DNA of 64,000 nt from Puffinus mauretanicus (taxonomy: Eukaryota > Chordata > Aves > Procellariiformes > Procellariidae): NCBI GenBank assembly GCA_023333565.1, contig JAJKFH010000205.1, positions 1,426,001 through 1,490,000 of the forward strand, written 5' to 3'. The position numbers and the translations under genes are program-made. A model generated the notes under the pieces. The model worked only from the letters and a program-made list of their open reading frames with translations, ran no database searches and was not told the DNA's origin. Positions 37,116 to 51,900 of this stretch are shown here, piece after piece. Each line of letters begins with the position of its first letter. Position 1 is the stretch's first letter.

Positions 37116-38168
37116 GAAGGTGCTGGTAGATCAAAAATAGCTGCTGGCAAGGCTATAGCCTGAAACCTGGTCTGTAAGGATGTTGTGACCCTTCTCAGAT
37201 GTGCTCCAGGAATATGCCCTAATGCCTTAGAAAAGTATTAACTCCACGTGGTTGTAGTAGTATCTCCTGGACTAAAACTTGCTTTCAGGATCTGGTATCT
37301 GGGTAAGTCATGCAGAACACCTAAGTCAAGAGTCACCCTTTTGAAAGAGCTGAAGACTGTATTTACATTGGCTTAAAATTTTGTTTTTTTTCCAGGCAGG
37401 CGGGTGGCAGGTGTGGGGAAGGGCTTGTCATAGCTGTGTGTGCCGCAGAGCACGTCTGCTGGGTGCAAGCTGCTGCTCGGGTCTAGGGGAGGTTCTGCTG
37501 GATCTGCAAACCTGGGTATAAGTGCTGTTTTGGTGTGAATCCACGAGATTTCTGGGATGCTAGATGAGCCTGCTCCACACCAGGCTGAACCTGAAGGAAA
37601 AGTACATTTTAGAGCTGCTTTGATCTGTATAACCTAGATCCCACAGTAGTATAGTGCAATAACTTAGGGCAAGGAGAGTAGCTGTGTGCCTGCTGAGGAC
37701 CTTTAGTAGAGCAGTTAGGAGAGCTTGTAAGATGGTTCCTTAGCCCGTGTAGTGTTGTGCATTGGGAGACTGCTCTTTAGTGCAAGTTTGGCTGCCAGCG
37801 TTTCTGGCACTGATATGGCCAAAACCAAGTCCTTTGAGATAATCTAAAATCCTCCTTCTAGTTTCATGTTGCAAGTGGTGATTTCTATTGACTGGTGTGT
37901 AATGGAATTCAGGTGAGATATCATGGCAAGGTATTAAACAGTCTTTTCGATGCTAGCAAGGTGGCTTTGTTTAAATCTAATCCTCTTACAAGAAGGCTGT
38001 GAGAAAATGGAGAGGAGTACTAAAGATGAAGAGTTAATGTGAGGGATGTGATCTAAATGTTTAGCCCCTAATGGGTAAAGATATAAGTGAAAAGTTGAAA
38101 GGGGAAATAATGATTTGGGATGGTAGCTGTAGTAGAACTGAGAGAGATGGACATGAACTAGGATGGTT

Positions 38169-38198
38169 AAATAAATAAATAATAATAAAAAAAAAAAA
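38169..38198 (+). repeat. A-rich AAAT/AAT simple repeat
   Basis: AAATAAATAAATAATAAT passing into a run of 12 A. Confidence 0.85.
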
Positions 38199-39811
38199 TC
38201 TTAGATTGACTATTTAAGTGCTGTACCAGGCTACAAAGTGGCATCTCAACGGAGGTCTGTTATTTGGATATCCAGGAGTAGGAAAGGCGGGGGGAAAGGT
38301 GGGATGGGTACTAAACAAGTGGGTCACCTCTGCCCTTGTCAGAGGTGGGCTGGGTGGCGTAATAGCTTTTCAATTTTTAACTTTTGTGTTCCTGTAAAAC
38401 AAACAAACAAAAACCTTCTTCTTGTTCTCAATGCCATTGCTGGCTCCAGATGTTCCTAGAATGATGGTTATTGCTTTAGTTCTGACCTTTAGAAGAGAAG
38501 GGTTGCCTGTGTGCATGTTAGAAAAAGGTATGAGCATAATATGCATGCACATGTGGAAATATAAGTGCAGAATATCCTACAACATACGCCTCTTAGTTGT
38601 TAGATCTTCAAATTTAGTCCTTTATGACTCGAAACGCTTCTTATAACAGAAGCAAGTTAGTGCTAGAATTGCTAATAATGGCTTTCTGGAATGAAAGGAA
38701 CAAAATCTTTCCAGATATTTTGCCATCTATAACTTTCTAAGTCCTTCTAGAGTTAGGAGGCTAAATTGCACTTGGCGGTTGTTTTGTTGTCATGGTTTTC
38801 AAGGCACAAGACTTGATCTGCTTCTTTTTTGTCATAAAACTAGAAAGCAATTCGAATCTGTGTTTGGTGGAGGTGGCTGTTCACAGGTGGTTTTCAAACC
38901 ATCCAGAGTTAGCATGGTGTGCAGTCTCTTTAATTTTGTATTCATAAGTTGAACCATTGAGGTGTTTTCACAAGTAGGTTCCACTTACCCCTTTTTTTTA
39001 AGTCTTTAAAAAAGATATACAGCAGGGTTTAAGTGGCTTGCAACCCTTTGAAGTGAAGTGAAATTCATTTTAGGAGAGGCATTATTTTATGAACTGATGA
39101 GAACCTCACAACTTTCTGTAGAGAGGTTGAAAGCTGAATGAGGCCAGTCTGGGACTTCGGCCACCCATGAATTAATCAACAGGGTGGTAAGAAAATTCTG
39201 TATGTTTGGGTTTCCCAGGACACTTGTACTGTTTCACAGCTCAAAAATCTGCTCGGGGCAGGAAAAGAGGGCCTCAAACATCTGAGTTGTTGATTGCATG
39301 AGCTGAGGTGCAGGAGACGGAGCTGTGCTGGTTTTTGCATACAGGACAAGCCTACTGGGTTCAGTCTGCTGTGGCTGGGAGTTGTTGGACTTGCTGTGCA
39401 TGCCAGATTATCAGAGCACATGTGCACCAAGCTTGAAACATCTTGGTTGTCTGGGAATGTGGAGAGTATCTGTGCAAGTTTGCAGGGGAATCTTGGAAGC
39501 AAGTGTGGGAGTGGTAGGTGGTGTCTCGGAGGTCGCTGGAAGGACAGCATCGGAAAACCCGTGTTGATACTGTGTCCTCTCGCATGTTTGGACAGCAATT
39601 TTTCCCCTACTCTAGGGGATTTGATCCCAACCTTGTGTGTTATTGCAAAACGCTAACCAAAGGAAGTCTAGCACTTACCTCTGTTTGGCTTTTGTTGCAG
39701 TCATTAATCAATAAAGACCGCTGTATTGTGAATGCCGTATCTGAATACGTGTAGCTTAATCTCTCTCTCCTTATCTCTTCCTCTCTCAGTACCAGAAATT
39801 GCCCTTGCGAA

Positions 39812-39992
39812 ATGAGCCAGCTTCCTCCGAAGAGTCCTTTGGCATCCCCGGTGTCAGAGAGCACGAATTCCAGGGTAGAGTCTTTGGACAACTTGTCAAT
39901 GGACAGTTTTTGGCTGGAAGTAGAGAACATTAAACAGAGCGCTGAAGCCGAGCAAGAGGAATGCAGCCTTGCAGATGTCAAAACACAAGAGG
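39812..39992 (+). CDS. ARHGAP40: ARHGAP40 coding exon 1
   Basis: The exon opens at the acceptor CTCTCAG|TACCAG (39790). The first ATG is at 39812 and the exon ends GAGG|GTAGGT in phase 1. Codes MSQLPPKSPLASPVSE, SLDNLSMDSFWLEVENIK and an acidic end. The 22 bases before the ATG are open in frame. Confidence 0.88.
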
Positions 39993-42900
39993 GTAGGTTG
40001 CCAAAAATGTTGGGAGCGAGGGAAGGAAGATAAACATCTTAGAAAATTTGCTTATGCACCTGAATGATTTAGAAGCATGTTGAAATATGGTTAGAATATT
40101 ACCAGTCAAATCAGAGACATTTTTTTTTTTTTTCATTGGGTGGTGGATCACGCCCTGCAGAAGGGGAGTGCTGGCCTGGCCTGGTTTCAGCTTCTAAAGC
40201 TGACTCTAAAGGTCACTCAGGAGTACGTTCAAGGCTCCAGATTTTTTTCAAACAGCCCCTGCTGAGCGTGGGGGCTCTCACTCCCCACGTGGGTGGCTGT
40301 ATGGTAAACATGCTGTGATAGTTGAGGGTGTTCTGGAAGGCTTTTTTCTGTATGTGGTTCTGAGACTTCATCATAGTGGCTTTTATGAGGGCTGCTTTTG
40401 TGGAAGGCAGACTTTCCCCCCCCTCTGATTCACTGTTCAAAAACCATAGTAAACATTCAGAATGACTTAAGTCCATCCACACAACGTTTTTCTTATATAC
40501 CTCCTGTTTTTTCTCTTTCTTTCTTTTGAAGACTGCTTCATGTGCATGGGGTGTTTCTATTGGGCTTTCTATAGTGCTGATGTTGCCCAGTATTTTGGAA
40601 TAATTGGTACCTGGACCGATTGCCTTTTGACATGGGAGGTGCAACATCCTGGGGTGCTGGAGGGATGATAAACCGTGATAAGCGCCCAGCGATCCCGCAG
40701 ATCGGGATCACACGTTTTTCCAGGTCCGTTTTGAAGAATGTGGTTTAGTTGGCTGTACATCCTCTTGGATGGTCGGGTTTGCAGCCTGTACAGCCTACGG
40801 CTGTTGTGCTGACCTGATGGAAGGATCCACGTACGTAATGGGGAAATGTTGGAGTGAAAGTCCCAGTGTGCTACCGTGCTGGGAAGGGTAGATAGCTCTC
40901 CTGGGTGCATGGAGGGGGCTCTGGAGAGCAGGGTGGGAAGATCATCAGCTGTGTCTGCCATAGTAGGCAAGGTACCGTAAACGTTAAGGTCTGCTGTTAG
41001 TGTCCCTGCATAAAGGTTGTAAGTTTGTTTTTTAGAACTGGAGGAGATGCAAAAGTGAGTCAGAAAATGAGCGCGCCAGGAAGGAGACTCTGGAAAAGAG
41101 GCCGTGCCATGAGATGAAAGGCTGTCTGGGATATCCGAAACACTGATACGCTAGAGGCAATTCGATTCGTGTGTTTAAGCAAGGACACAAGGAAAAGTGT
41201 CTTTTAATGCTGTATATTAATCTAGCAGGCAAGAGCTGACTGCTTAATTGGCCACTGAAACCAGACAGACTTGAAATAATGCTCCGAGTAACGAAGCCTT
41301 CCCGGCAGGCTGGGGAAGGAGGCGCGGCAGGCTCAGCCTCCCGGTGCCTTCCGCAAGGGAGCTTAGTCAAATGGGTGTTGTGCTGGAAGCATAAGCGGCG
41401 AGGGGAAACTTCAGATGGCGTGGATGCAGGAAGCTGGACTCGGCTGGTGCCTTTTAGCTTTCGAGTCTCTGCAATTTATGGTCGGAGCACCTCGAGGTGG
41501 CAACGCAGCACAGAGGCTCCAGGGCTCCTCGGAGCCAAAGGCACCATCGCTCTTTGCATAAAGCCCGAGAAGCTGCGCTTGGGCAGCGGCTAACAGCTCC
41601 GTCTGGAGACGGCATGGCTCAACCTGGCAAATAGCCGATCGTAATCGCAGGACAGGGACAGCGTGCAGGCTACGTGTAGATAAGGCGTTGCAAAAATGCT
41701 GACCCAGTTGGAGAACGCTGGTCTCCCGTGTGAGCCCTGTGCAAGGGGTGGTGTAATGGGAAGCTGCTTGTGACCTGGTGTTAATGGGAGGCCAGCGTGT
41801 AACTGTGCAGAAGAACTGGGTCAGCAGAAATGATGATACTTGTGGCCTCACTAACAGTTGAAGGGGGTAGAAAGTAGGTTTTTCCTGAAATACGAGCAGC
41901 AATGTCCTTTTCTTGCTGTTTATCCAGCTCTCTCCAAGGTCTGATTGTACAGCAGACTGATAACGTGTGCACGGTAGTGCAACTAAAATATCTGCTAGCA
42001 TCCTTATAGCATGTGATCATGTCTGAGAAGTGTCTGCAAAGAGTGATTCTTTACCTTCAAAAACTATGTAGGAAGTTGTGCTTCATGTTTAGTCTGGAAT
42101 TATAGGATGCTTAGCTGTCCTTTAGCTTTTTTTGAAACTAAATGCTTTATTATGAATGCTATTTTTGGCTAGCTTATGTTTCAAGTAAGTTTTTGGAACT
42201 GGTGTTCTCTAGTTGTGCAAATTTTTTCCTAATTGTGCCCCCCCTGAAATGCTGCTTGTCTGGAACCACAAGGCAAATCTTAGCAGCTCTCCAGGCTTAA
42301 ACCTGTGGCTCAGCTTCTGTGGACCCCTCAGTTCTGACCTGTTTCTCTCTGATTTCTCCCTTCTCCCCATAAGTAACCTGTTTTGCTGGTTTCCTTTTGC
42401 GTTACTGGCAAACATAACTGGGCCAAAAATATTAAAGAGAGGAATTAAAATCTGGTGCTTTGGCATCAGATGGGGCAGTAGGCTCACACGGATGTCCGAT
42501 TTAGGGCCTGCTGTTTAGTATTGTGTATTAGATTAGTTTCCTGTTATGACTGGAATTGGGTTTTTTCAAAATTTGCAAGCAATACACTTAACTTCCTTTA
42601 GTTCCCAAAGACAAAATAAACCAGAAGCCTTTTGCGCGCTGTGCTGCTGTGAAACCACAGATGTAGGACAAATAGCTGTACAGTGAAGAGTGCTGGACGG
42701 GACCGCGAGTGCGTGAGCGGCTGTAGCCCAGCGAGCAGTGCCGGGGGCTGCTCTTACCTGTTCACTTCTAGAACCAGACATGGGAAATGACCAAAGCTTA
42801 AGACCGTGTAGGAAAGCTAGCCAGTTCGCTAGAAGATTCGTTAAAGAAAATACTTGACTTCAAGTCCAACTCTATTTATTGTGATGTGATGCTGAAAAAA

Positions 42901-45900
42901 GTTCTGTTACATTACAGTGCCCAAGAACACAAAGAGCATGCTCTGAAGGCTGGAAAGAGTTTTAATGGAGTCACAATATGTTTTTGCAAGTTGCATGAAC
43001 ACAGAAGTTTCCCCAGAAAAATGAAATTATTTAATCTCTCAAGAAGACCTGCATGGCTTTTTTATTACTGTTGCAGCAGTAATAAAACTTTGCCTGAGCA
43101 GCTGTGGTAACTGAGGAGCTATCAGTTTGCATAGGAAAGGAAGAGTGGGAATGAACTGTTCTGTTTCAGTCAGTTCAGTTGTGATTTTTCTTTTTCCCAG
43201 CATAACCTTTGGTAGAGCTATGCTGGAGCTGCCTGCAGTGAATGAATGTAGTACGTAGAATTGAGAAGATAAAGGCTTTGTGATGTTCGCTATATTAAAG
43301 TTGAAGCCACCTGCTAAATTGCTTCTTTTATCCTTGGATTTCAAGTAGCTGCCTTGCTCAGGGCACTTTCTCACTTGCACAAAGGGTGCATCCCATAAGG
43401 AAAAAATTGGCTTCTGTGTTTGAAGTGCAACTCTATATATATTGAAGAATGAAGTGGAATTGAGCTTGTTTGAGTAATGTTGCTGTACTGTCTCCAGGCT
43501 TCTCACACTTCATTCTGGAACTGGAATGGTCTTTCATTTTAGTGATGTTTTGAATAGGCACAGACATAAAGTGAATTCACAGAGCAAGAATAACGTTTTT
43601 GCTTTTGTTGAATGACTGTTGGGATACCAATCCACTTAAAAAGGTAAAGAATAAGGATGGTGCATACAAATAGTTCTGCAAGTATATTAAATAAAATACA
43701 TTTGAATCTACCAGTGTCTGGATATTTAAAAAAAAACCAGTTGTTGATACATAGGCATGCATATAGATAAATAAAAATTAAAAGAAATAGCCAAATAACT
43801 GGGAAGAGTACAAAAGCCAAATGTGCAGTGTTGTATGTTGTGGCTTCCCACAGACCTTTTGTCCATCCTCAAAGATGTCGGAGGATGGGGTGTGCTGCAG
43901 AGCGAGGCGGTGCCATTCATTCCGAGTTTGCTGCGCGCTATTGCCTGCGGCCAGAGCTCCCCTTTGCACAGGCAGCCCATGTAAAAGCAGATTTAAGCAA
44001 GTGCATCTGACGTTCCCCCCATGTCCTGTGAAAACCCCCACTGGATTCAGTTCCTGTTGCAATCCTTGTGCTAAATAGCATGTAGAGTCACTTGTGCCCA
44101 GCTTCTGAGGGAGCCTAGGTTCCTGGCAATGTCCATGCCTCCGTAATTTTTTCTTCTTTTTCCTCACCTAGGGTGAGGAGAAGGGAGTATGTGGGCAGTT
44201 GCAGCTGCCTAAAGCGCTGTCTCTCCTCTGATTTCACCCTGATACCCAGCTGGGTACCTGCGAATAGGGCTAAGATTTTGAGAATAGCCGTGGCTTCCCA
44301 ACAAAGATGCGGCTCCCTTCCAGGGATGTCCCATTGCCGCCCAAGAAAGGGGATGGCTCAGGCTTCTGGTTTTCTGCCTCTGAAGTGTTTCAAGCACTCA
44401 GATTGCCGTTATCCTTTCTCTTCTCACTCGCCCTTCTCATCCCTTGCCTCGCAGAGGGAGAAGCTGAAGCCGAGTGGCTCCAGGACGCGGGTCTGTCCGA
44501 CCTCCTCGGGGACTGTGCCTCGGAAAACGACAACATCGTGCTGCTCTCCACCCTGACCAAGACCCAGGCTGCTGCTGTGCAGCGGCGGTTGGATACCTAC
44601 TCCCGCTCTCGGAGGAGGAAGAACAAGCATCCTGTGCGTGATGTCCGAGACATTTTTGGAGTGGTCAGCTCTGAGGTATGTTGATTGAGTGGGATCTCCT
44701 GAAAGACTTTGTTGTGTCGTGGTAGCTGACTTGACTTTCTGAGTCTAGGGCTACTTTCATTTCCAAATAGATGACTTAGTCTTTTGAGCCGAAATGAAGC
44801 TGAGATTGTAGAAATTCTGCAGCCAGGTTGCAGTGTTGAGAAGTTGCTGCAAAACCTGCAGATCCATAAGCTTCCTAGAGTCTGCTGGAAGACTTCAGTG
44901 TAGTGCCTTCAGCACTGCAGCCTTGTGGAGCACTGGTATCGTTTGGAGCCCTCTTGTGTTTTCTTTATTCCAGTGACTTGTTAAATCATTATTAACCAAA
45001 AAAGGAGGGAACTTCATAAGTTCAGTTCTGATAAGCTGATCTTGTACAGTTGGTAATTCTAGAGAAAGGATAGCCACTGCCTTTTTTTTGCTAGAGAATA
45101 CATGACCATTAACTCTTCAGCTGCTTTCCTGCTGTGCTGCTCCTCTTTTGGTTGTGGCCACAAGGTAGAGTATCCTTATTTTCTCCAGGGGCTGCTGGAA
45201 AGTATCCCAGTCAGGGCTCCTTGTGACTTTCTCTACTCGGTCAAGTATCTAGTCAGAAGGTATTGAGCTTAACCAAGATATACCTTTTTCAGTCGCACGG
45301 GACCCTTGCTGTCTACCAGAAGCGAATACTCCTTTTCCTCAGCCTGAGCATCTTTGAAACATCTTTTACTATAATGAGATGAATTATACCCAAATAATCC
45401 CTTGAGTGCCTTAAGGGAATGACGCTACCAGTCTGCAACATCACTGGAAACTGCTGTGGTTGTGTTCTTTGTAGCTGCCCAGTGTTGAGGTGCAGATTGC
45501 TTCCTTAGTGTGAATTGCACCGAGACAGAGCCATGGTTGATTTGCTTTTGTAGGGCATTGTTTGCATTCCTGCACAAATGGGTGTCAAAAAGATGACGTT
45601 TCTGAAAGCAATAATGCTGCAAGCTTGTCTGAAGTGCCTTAATTGAAATTCATCAAGTTTTTAAACTTGCAGATTAAATAGAAACCTGTCACATCTCTTA
45701 AAATAATTTTACTTTCTACTGTATAGGAATGGAGATTTTTAAGCTCTTAATCTGTGTCCACTCACTAGGTCTCTAATAGTTGTATTTGATAATTTGCATT
45801 TGATAAGCAACTGAGATCAAATCCAATGTTTTAAAGTGACGTTTTGGTATAATGAAGGCATGTACAAAGATGCTAAAGCTGCCTGTTTAAATTGCCTTAA

Positions 45901-48900
45901 TTTTATTGGAAGTGAAACATTTTCCTCACTTCTTACTTTGGGCAAGGTCACTGGACTCTTCCAATAACTCTGCTGGAATTATTCATATTTTCTTTAGCTT
46001 AATTTTTTTTAAAGCTTTGCAGTTGCCTCTGAGATCTACAGTTTTACTGGAGGTCACTGAAATAAAAAACAGTGTTGTTTTTTTCCCCCTCTCTTTTTAA
46101 TGAAAGTAAAAAAATGTATTTTAAATTAGTCCACTTGACTGTTTGTTCCTTCTTTGCTGAGTGGCCATGAGCTTAACCTCTGGATTCCTTGCTTGTCTTT
46201 TACAGTGCACGCAAGGGGTGGTGTTTGCCCTCTTCATTTCATGGGAAGTGACTGATGCTCAGCTTAGGCAAATTGAGAGTGGTCTCCATGAAAAATGGTA
46301 AACTTCTGAGATGTTAGGATATGTCACTGGATGTAGGCACTGAGCAGAAGAAGTCCTCTACCTTTGAGTAGTTCCTGGAGCAATCCCAGAGGGAAGCAGG
46401 CTTTTTGGTTAATTTTCTATACTGGTTTGCTGTGTTGTCCCAGTTCCAAGCACAATTTTGGGGCTTTGAAGGACAAATTCAGGAACCACATGCCAAAACA
46501 GGCCTGGTGTTGCTATAACACTTGTTCGAGGCAAAACATGATCAATCCCTTATGGCACAAAAGGATATTTGAAATCTCCACTTTGTAAGTGAGGAAACAG
46601 AAATGCAGAAAGGTAACGTTTTTTTTTCCCCCCACAGTCCCAGAATTGGAACCCAGTATCTGTGCCCTTACTGCTCAATCAGGTTTTGGATGCTTCCCAC
46701 TACTGACTGCTCTCTCGGTGTACTGGGAGCAGAACCTTTGAATGGGGTCTACCTATGGAAAAATTGTGTTCAGCAAATGGAGCTTAAAGCTAATTCAGTT
46801 CAGCTGTGGCTTGAGTGGAAGCAGTTCAGCCTGTAAGAGTGCAGGCAGTGATGCGTCAGAGTAATTGGGATTTTTATTTCCGTCAGTGTTTCAAGATGGA
46901 TTTGCAGTTCACCTCCTGTCCACCTCTGTCATGAGCTACTCTCAGGCATGAAAGCTGTTGGCACTTCTATCAGAACCTTTCTACATACTTCCCCTATACT
47001 GCTGTTCAGTATGGCCTGTTTACACAGCAGCTGGATGCTCTGGCATTATTCAGTGTACGGTGTGTCATTAAGCCAGATGCTAAATGAATTGGTTCTGCCT
47101 TCACGGCAAGCTCATCAGTTGTGCACCTACTCTGAAGATACGGCACATCTCTGCAGATGAACTGTTTTGTCCATTTGCAATGATTTTGCACAGGTTCCTT
47201 TTAACTTTCAGTCCTCGGTCCACAACTCCACGTCACAAGCACGTTCTCGGAAAGTTGCTAACTTTTGGTAATAGAATAAGCTTTCCTATATTCTAACTAG
47301 TTCTAGCAAAAGTAAGGTTTTTATTAACAGAATTGCCTGCCAAGTGCCTCCTTACACTTTTAAAGATTCACTTCTCTCTCCAGACATGAAGAGGCAGGTT
47401 ACTATGAAGCCCATGAAGGGAAGCTTTCAGGTGCTGATGTCTACTTGGCGTGTTCTTTCTCGTGAAAGATCTTGTGATCACAGGCAATGGGTAGATCCCA
47501 TGCAGCTTGGTTGGTCCACTGTTTGTTAGCCCCTCAATGCATGAACTAAAAGGGGAAATTGGCTACTGATTGTGTGAGAGGAAGAATTGGCTTAATGATG
47601 TGCAAATTTATCACAAATACTGTCTATGAGAGAGTCATCTGTTTTCCACCTGCCTGCCAAATCCTCTAATTATGGTTCTTAATTTCAGAGTAGTCTTGTA
47701 GCCCTGAGCTTGAGCAGCATTTTCTTAGACTAGCAGATGATGTCAGGTGTGTTTTGGGGTTCCCCCCCTCCCCGCCAAAATCGGGTTGTCTTATAATAAC
47801 TTCTGTTTTCTGTAGGTAAACACGTTCTGGTTTATTTTTCAGGAGACAGCAGCAGAGAAAGAGGAGTCCAGCCCAGATCAGTTGTGGCACAATCTACGGA
47901 CTTCAAATGTACAGAGAAGTAAGAAAGAAGTTTTAAAATGTACAGTAGGATTGGAAGGGGAGTATGATCTGAAGTAGCGCTGGAACTGTAAGGGAAATTA
48001 TACTAATCTGGGCTCTGAAACATTGGCCTTGTTTGTATTTATTTTTTTTTTAAATCCACAGTTGTGCCGCTCAAACTGATAAGTAACTTTTCAAGAAAGC
48101 AATTAGAAGATGCAAATAAAATCACTCTAGCAAAGGTCATAGGGTGAAATCCCATAAATGCCATACGCAATTGTGTAAAGAGAAGTTAGACATAGGTATG
48201 TCATTTAATTTAAGGCCATGCTCATGTCTTACCAGTGGCCTGGTGATTGTAGCTGTAATGTTGTGGCTTTAAGCTAATCTTACCCTACAGATCAGTCTCA
48301 GGACTGTGCTATGACAGCACTCTTTTCAAATGTTAATATAGTTTTTTATTTGGTGGTTCCCAAATCTGTCTCAAACTGCTGTTTTAGCACGCCTGTTTTC
48401 TAAGCTTCATCCTTTTGGCTTTCTGAAATTCAAAACATTTTCTCCTTTGTAGCAGAAACCCAGGATTACTCCTGCACAGTTCGAAACCCTGGAAAAGAGG
48501 TGGTGTTCAACATGGATGTTGCCTACTCAGAGCAAGCGGCTGTCCTGCTCAAGGGATCGTTCCTGTCTGAATCTAGGAGGTTAAAGGATGGAAACGCCCT
48601 AACGGTAAGCACTGAAGGAATTTTTCCTATCTCTTTTTGTGTCGAGGGGTACAAGACATTTGATTCAACTGTATGATCAGCTCTTGGAAATGTCCTCTAT
48701 GGATAGTGTTGGAATATTATGTAGGTATTTTTGGACAGGTAATGCAGTTATTGCGGTCTTGGGCAAGGATAACTGTTGTGTAGTGAAGGGTCAAAAGAAG
48801 TAGTACTTGTGTGTGCAACTGGCTATTTTGATTTGAATCTGGGTCATTGAAAAGAGGAGAATAACTGGACTTTCTTACTTGTAATGCTAACAGTTTTCTT

Positions 48901-51900
48901 CCTCACAAAGGTACTGGACTGCTTCCAAAGTTCAGGTGGATTAGAGTGGGTATCAGGCTGTCTTTAATTTAGATAAATTGGGATCTCCGATACAGTTAAA
49001 GAGCGATGCTGAAAAGGGAAAATATTTATCCAGCTGTGGGTTGAGTAGAAGTAGTTTGGGGCTTTTGTCTGGTGTTGAAAACAAGAGAATGAGTAGATGC
49101 TTGGTTATGGTAAGGAATGATAAAAATGCAGCAAAACTTGATATCTGTGATGATACTTGCACTGAACCTTGTGTGTGTGTGTTTTCCCTTAGAAATTTAA
49201 GATCCCTAAGGGCAGACTAGGAGTGACCAGGATTGGAGATCTATCTGCTCAGGACATGAAGAAGATCCCCACGCTGGCTCTGATTGAACTAACAGCTCTC
49301 TGTGATGTTCTGGGCTTTGAGCTGAAGAGAAACAAGGCAGCAAAACTGAAAACAACAGGTTACTTGTATTTCATCTTGATTTTTTTTTTTTTGAGTGCAT
49401 TTTTTACATTGATCTTCTCATAGGTTTGTGTTTGAAATGTTAGAACAGAGAGGGTCTTTGATAAGAAACCTTGTGACAGGTGTTTTTTCCTTGATCAGAA
49501 TTTCTCCTGGAAGTCACTGGATCCATAGCATCAAGACCTAGCACCACATTTATCTCTGACTGTCAAATGCACTTGCCCTGTTGACTGTTCCTCTCTTTTT
49601 CTTCAGAACCTGCACTTATAAAATGTGCCCTCTTAGTCTGCAGTGGTAGATATATCCCTGACATCTGTGTTAGTGGAGATACAGACTTATAACATGTTGT
49701 TTCTGTTGTAGAGAAAAGACTCTTTGGAGTTCCACTCAACACCCTGTTGGAAAATGACCAAAAACTGCTCCCCAATACCAAGGTCCCTCTGTTACTCCAG
49801 GCAGTAAGTTCCCTTCTGTTTCATTCACCACTTCTGATCCTCAGGGGTGGGAAGCCTGTCATAAGGAAGGGCTGACTTCTCATCCTCTGTGCCTAAGAGT
49901 TTTCTTTTTTCCCCTTTTAATAGCTGCTGTCCTGCTTGGAAAAAAGAGGACTTGAAACAGAGGGCATTCTGAGAGTTTCTGGGTCCCAGACCAGAATCAA
50001 GGTATGAGCTCTTTAGTAGTGTTCAAAAGTATCGGAGGTGATCAGGGAGCGTGTTGCTGAAGCAAGTATCTAAATAACCTGGATTGTCTCATCTGCCTTC
50101 CCAGTACAACTAGAAACATCCATGCTGGGAAATCTGGGAGCGTCTGCTGTGAGGGTCTCTGCACTCTTTTGACTTGATGGGTTGCCCTCCTAGTGCTCAG
50201 CTACAGAATTTCCCTTGTATTTGCTTATTAAAGCATGTAATAAATTCCATCTTTTTTCATAGAGTCTGGAACAGAAGCTAGAAAGGGACTTTTATACTGG
50301 CCTTTTCCGCTGGGATGAAGTCCACCAGAATGATGTATCTGGGCTACTGAAAAGATTCATAAGAGAGCTGCCGGCCCCACTGCTGACAGCAGAGTACCTC
50401 CCTGCTTTTGCTGCTGTACAAAGTGAGTCCCTGCTTTGGCTGTTTAGCATCAGTTTGCTGGTTTGTGCTTTTCTTGCAAAGCTCTGCTGGTCTTGGGCTC
50501 TCCTGTCAGGTGAGTTGGGAGCCTGTGGATTCCATGGGAATATAGAGCACGAAATGAACTATAGCCAAACTCGGTGTGCTGGGTGCTATATGTATTATTA
50601 CGTGTTAGCCCGAGTCTGGTCACTGGTGCTTGGTTGCATACATCTTTGTGTAGGAACGCTGCCCTGGAGGCTTAAATTTATGTTGTGTCATTTGAGGCTG
50701 CAAGGTTGCTAACCATGAATTAGGACAACTTGATAAATAACGACATGCAGGCTGAGCTGTGGCAGCTGGCCAGGGTGCGCAGTCTTGGCTTGTCTGCAGG
50801 GAATGCAATGTTCTGCAAGCACCTTATTTTGAGGTTTCCTCGATAACTAGCTTGAATGTGTTAAGCTAACTGTTTAAGTGCACAACTTTTTTTGTACAAG
50901 AAATGGGGAACGATGGGACTTTTGATGCCCTTCAAGGGCATCAGACTTGCTGGTAGACTATGTACTCTGAAACAAATCAGCCAGTCTTCTAACACATAGG
51001 TAGCTCACTTCATAAGGGCTGTATGAGCCTGATTGCTTCTGTAAAACAAGGTCTCAAATCCTAAATGACAAACACTACAATAATTAATTGCCTTATTCCT
51101 TGGGGGATTCCCCTACTCAGAAGGAACACTGTTAGGAGCCTGAATCCTTTCTCCTGTTGTCGCTCACCCTCTCTAGACATTCCAGACCTGAAGCAAAGAT
51201 TGCAAGCTCTAAACCTCCTGATCCTGATTCTGCCAGAGCCCAACAGAAACACTCTAAAGGTAACTACCTGTTCTGGATTTAACTGGAAAACCGTGATTTC
51301 ATTCCAGGTTTTTATTCAGCTTTTGCAAATAACATACATCATGCTACTTGGTTTTATTTCACTGACTTGAGAATGGAAACCCATGATGGGGGGAGCGGGC
51401 AAACCTCAAGGCTGTGCAGTGAATGTAAGCTGTAAGCACAGTCTGCCTTTTGGGTACAAACTTAAGAGCAGTACCTTAAGAGCATCCTGTTTAGAAACAC
51501 GCCCTTCCTCTTCAGTGTGTTAAAGCACTTCATTATGAAGTGAAAGATGTATAGGTCTTACATTGTCTGTGGGCATGCCAAGGTATAGGGAAAGAGATTC
51601 AGTCTTTTGATTCATGGTTTGTGGTGTTGTCATCATCTATGAAGGACAGTTTCAATTTAAAAAAAAAAAAATATAAAAAAAGCTACTAAGCTTATAACTT
51701 CCTACCCTTTTCTGATCAGAAGGCATTTCAAATCCTTTCACCTACTGCTTTTTGAAAGAATAAATGCTGATGGGATCGGCTTTGCAGGCAGTGCACAACC
51801 TCTGCCTTTCTGTGCTTTATAAGAGCTGTGGTGGTTGTTGCTGATGATTTTTGGTGGTTTTTTTTTCTCCTGAATAGTTCAGCTTCCAGGTAATAAAGGC

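Larger units (their letters stand above)
16235..39789 (+). other. Presumed long first intron of ARHGAP40
   Basis: About 23.5 kb lies between the 16234 donor and the acceptor at 39790. I found no homologous coding exon on either strand. Contents noted separately: a homeodomain-site palindrome at 19241-19265, a GC-rich patch at 26430-26650, a 16-G run at 28879, a GC-rich patch with a possible alternative first exon at 30060-30530, a CR1 fragment at 36973, and A/T simple repeats (for example a T run near 30640). The rest shows nothing I can name. Confidence 0.6.

Noticed and set aside
41411..42001. 196-residue minus-strand open frame in ARHGAP40 intron 1 (after coding exon 1)
   Set aside because: No recognisable domain, no splice or promoter support, and low-conviction composition; treated as chance although it is the longest unexplained frame outside CpG islands.
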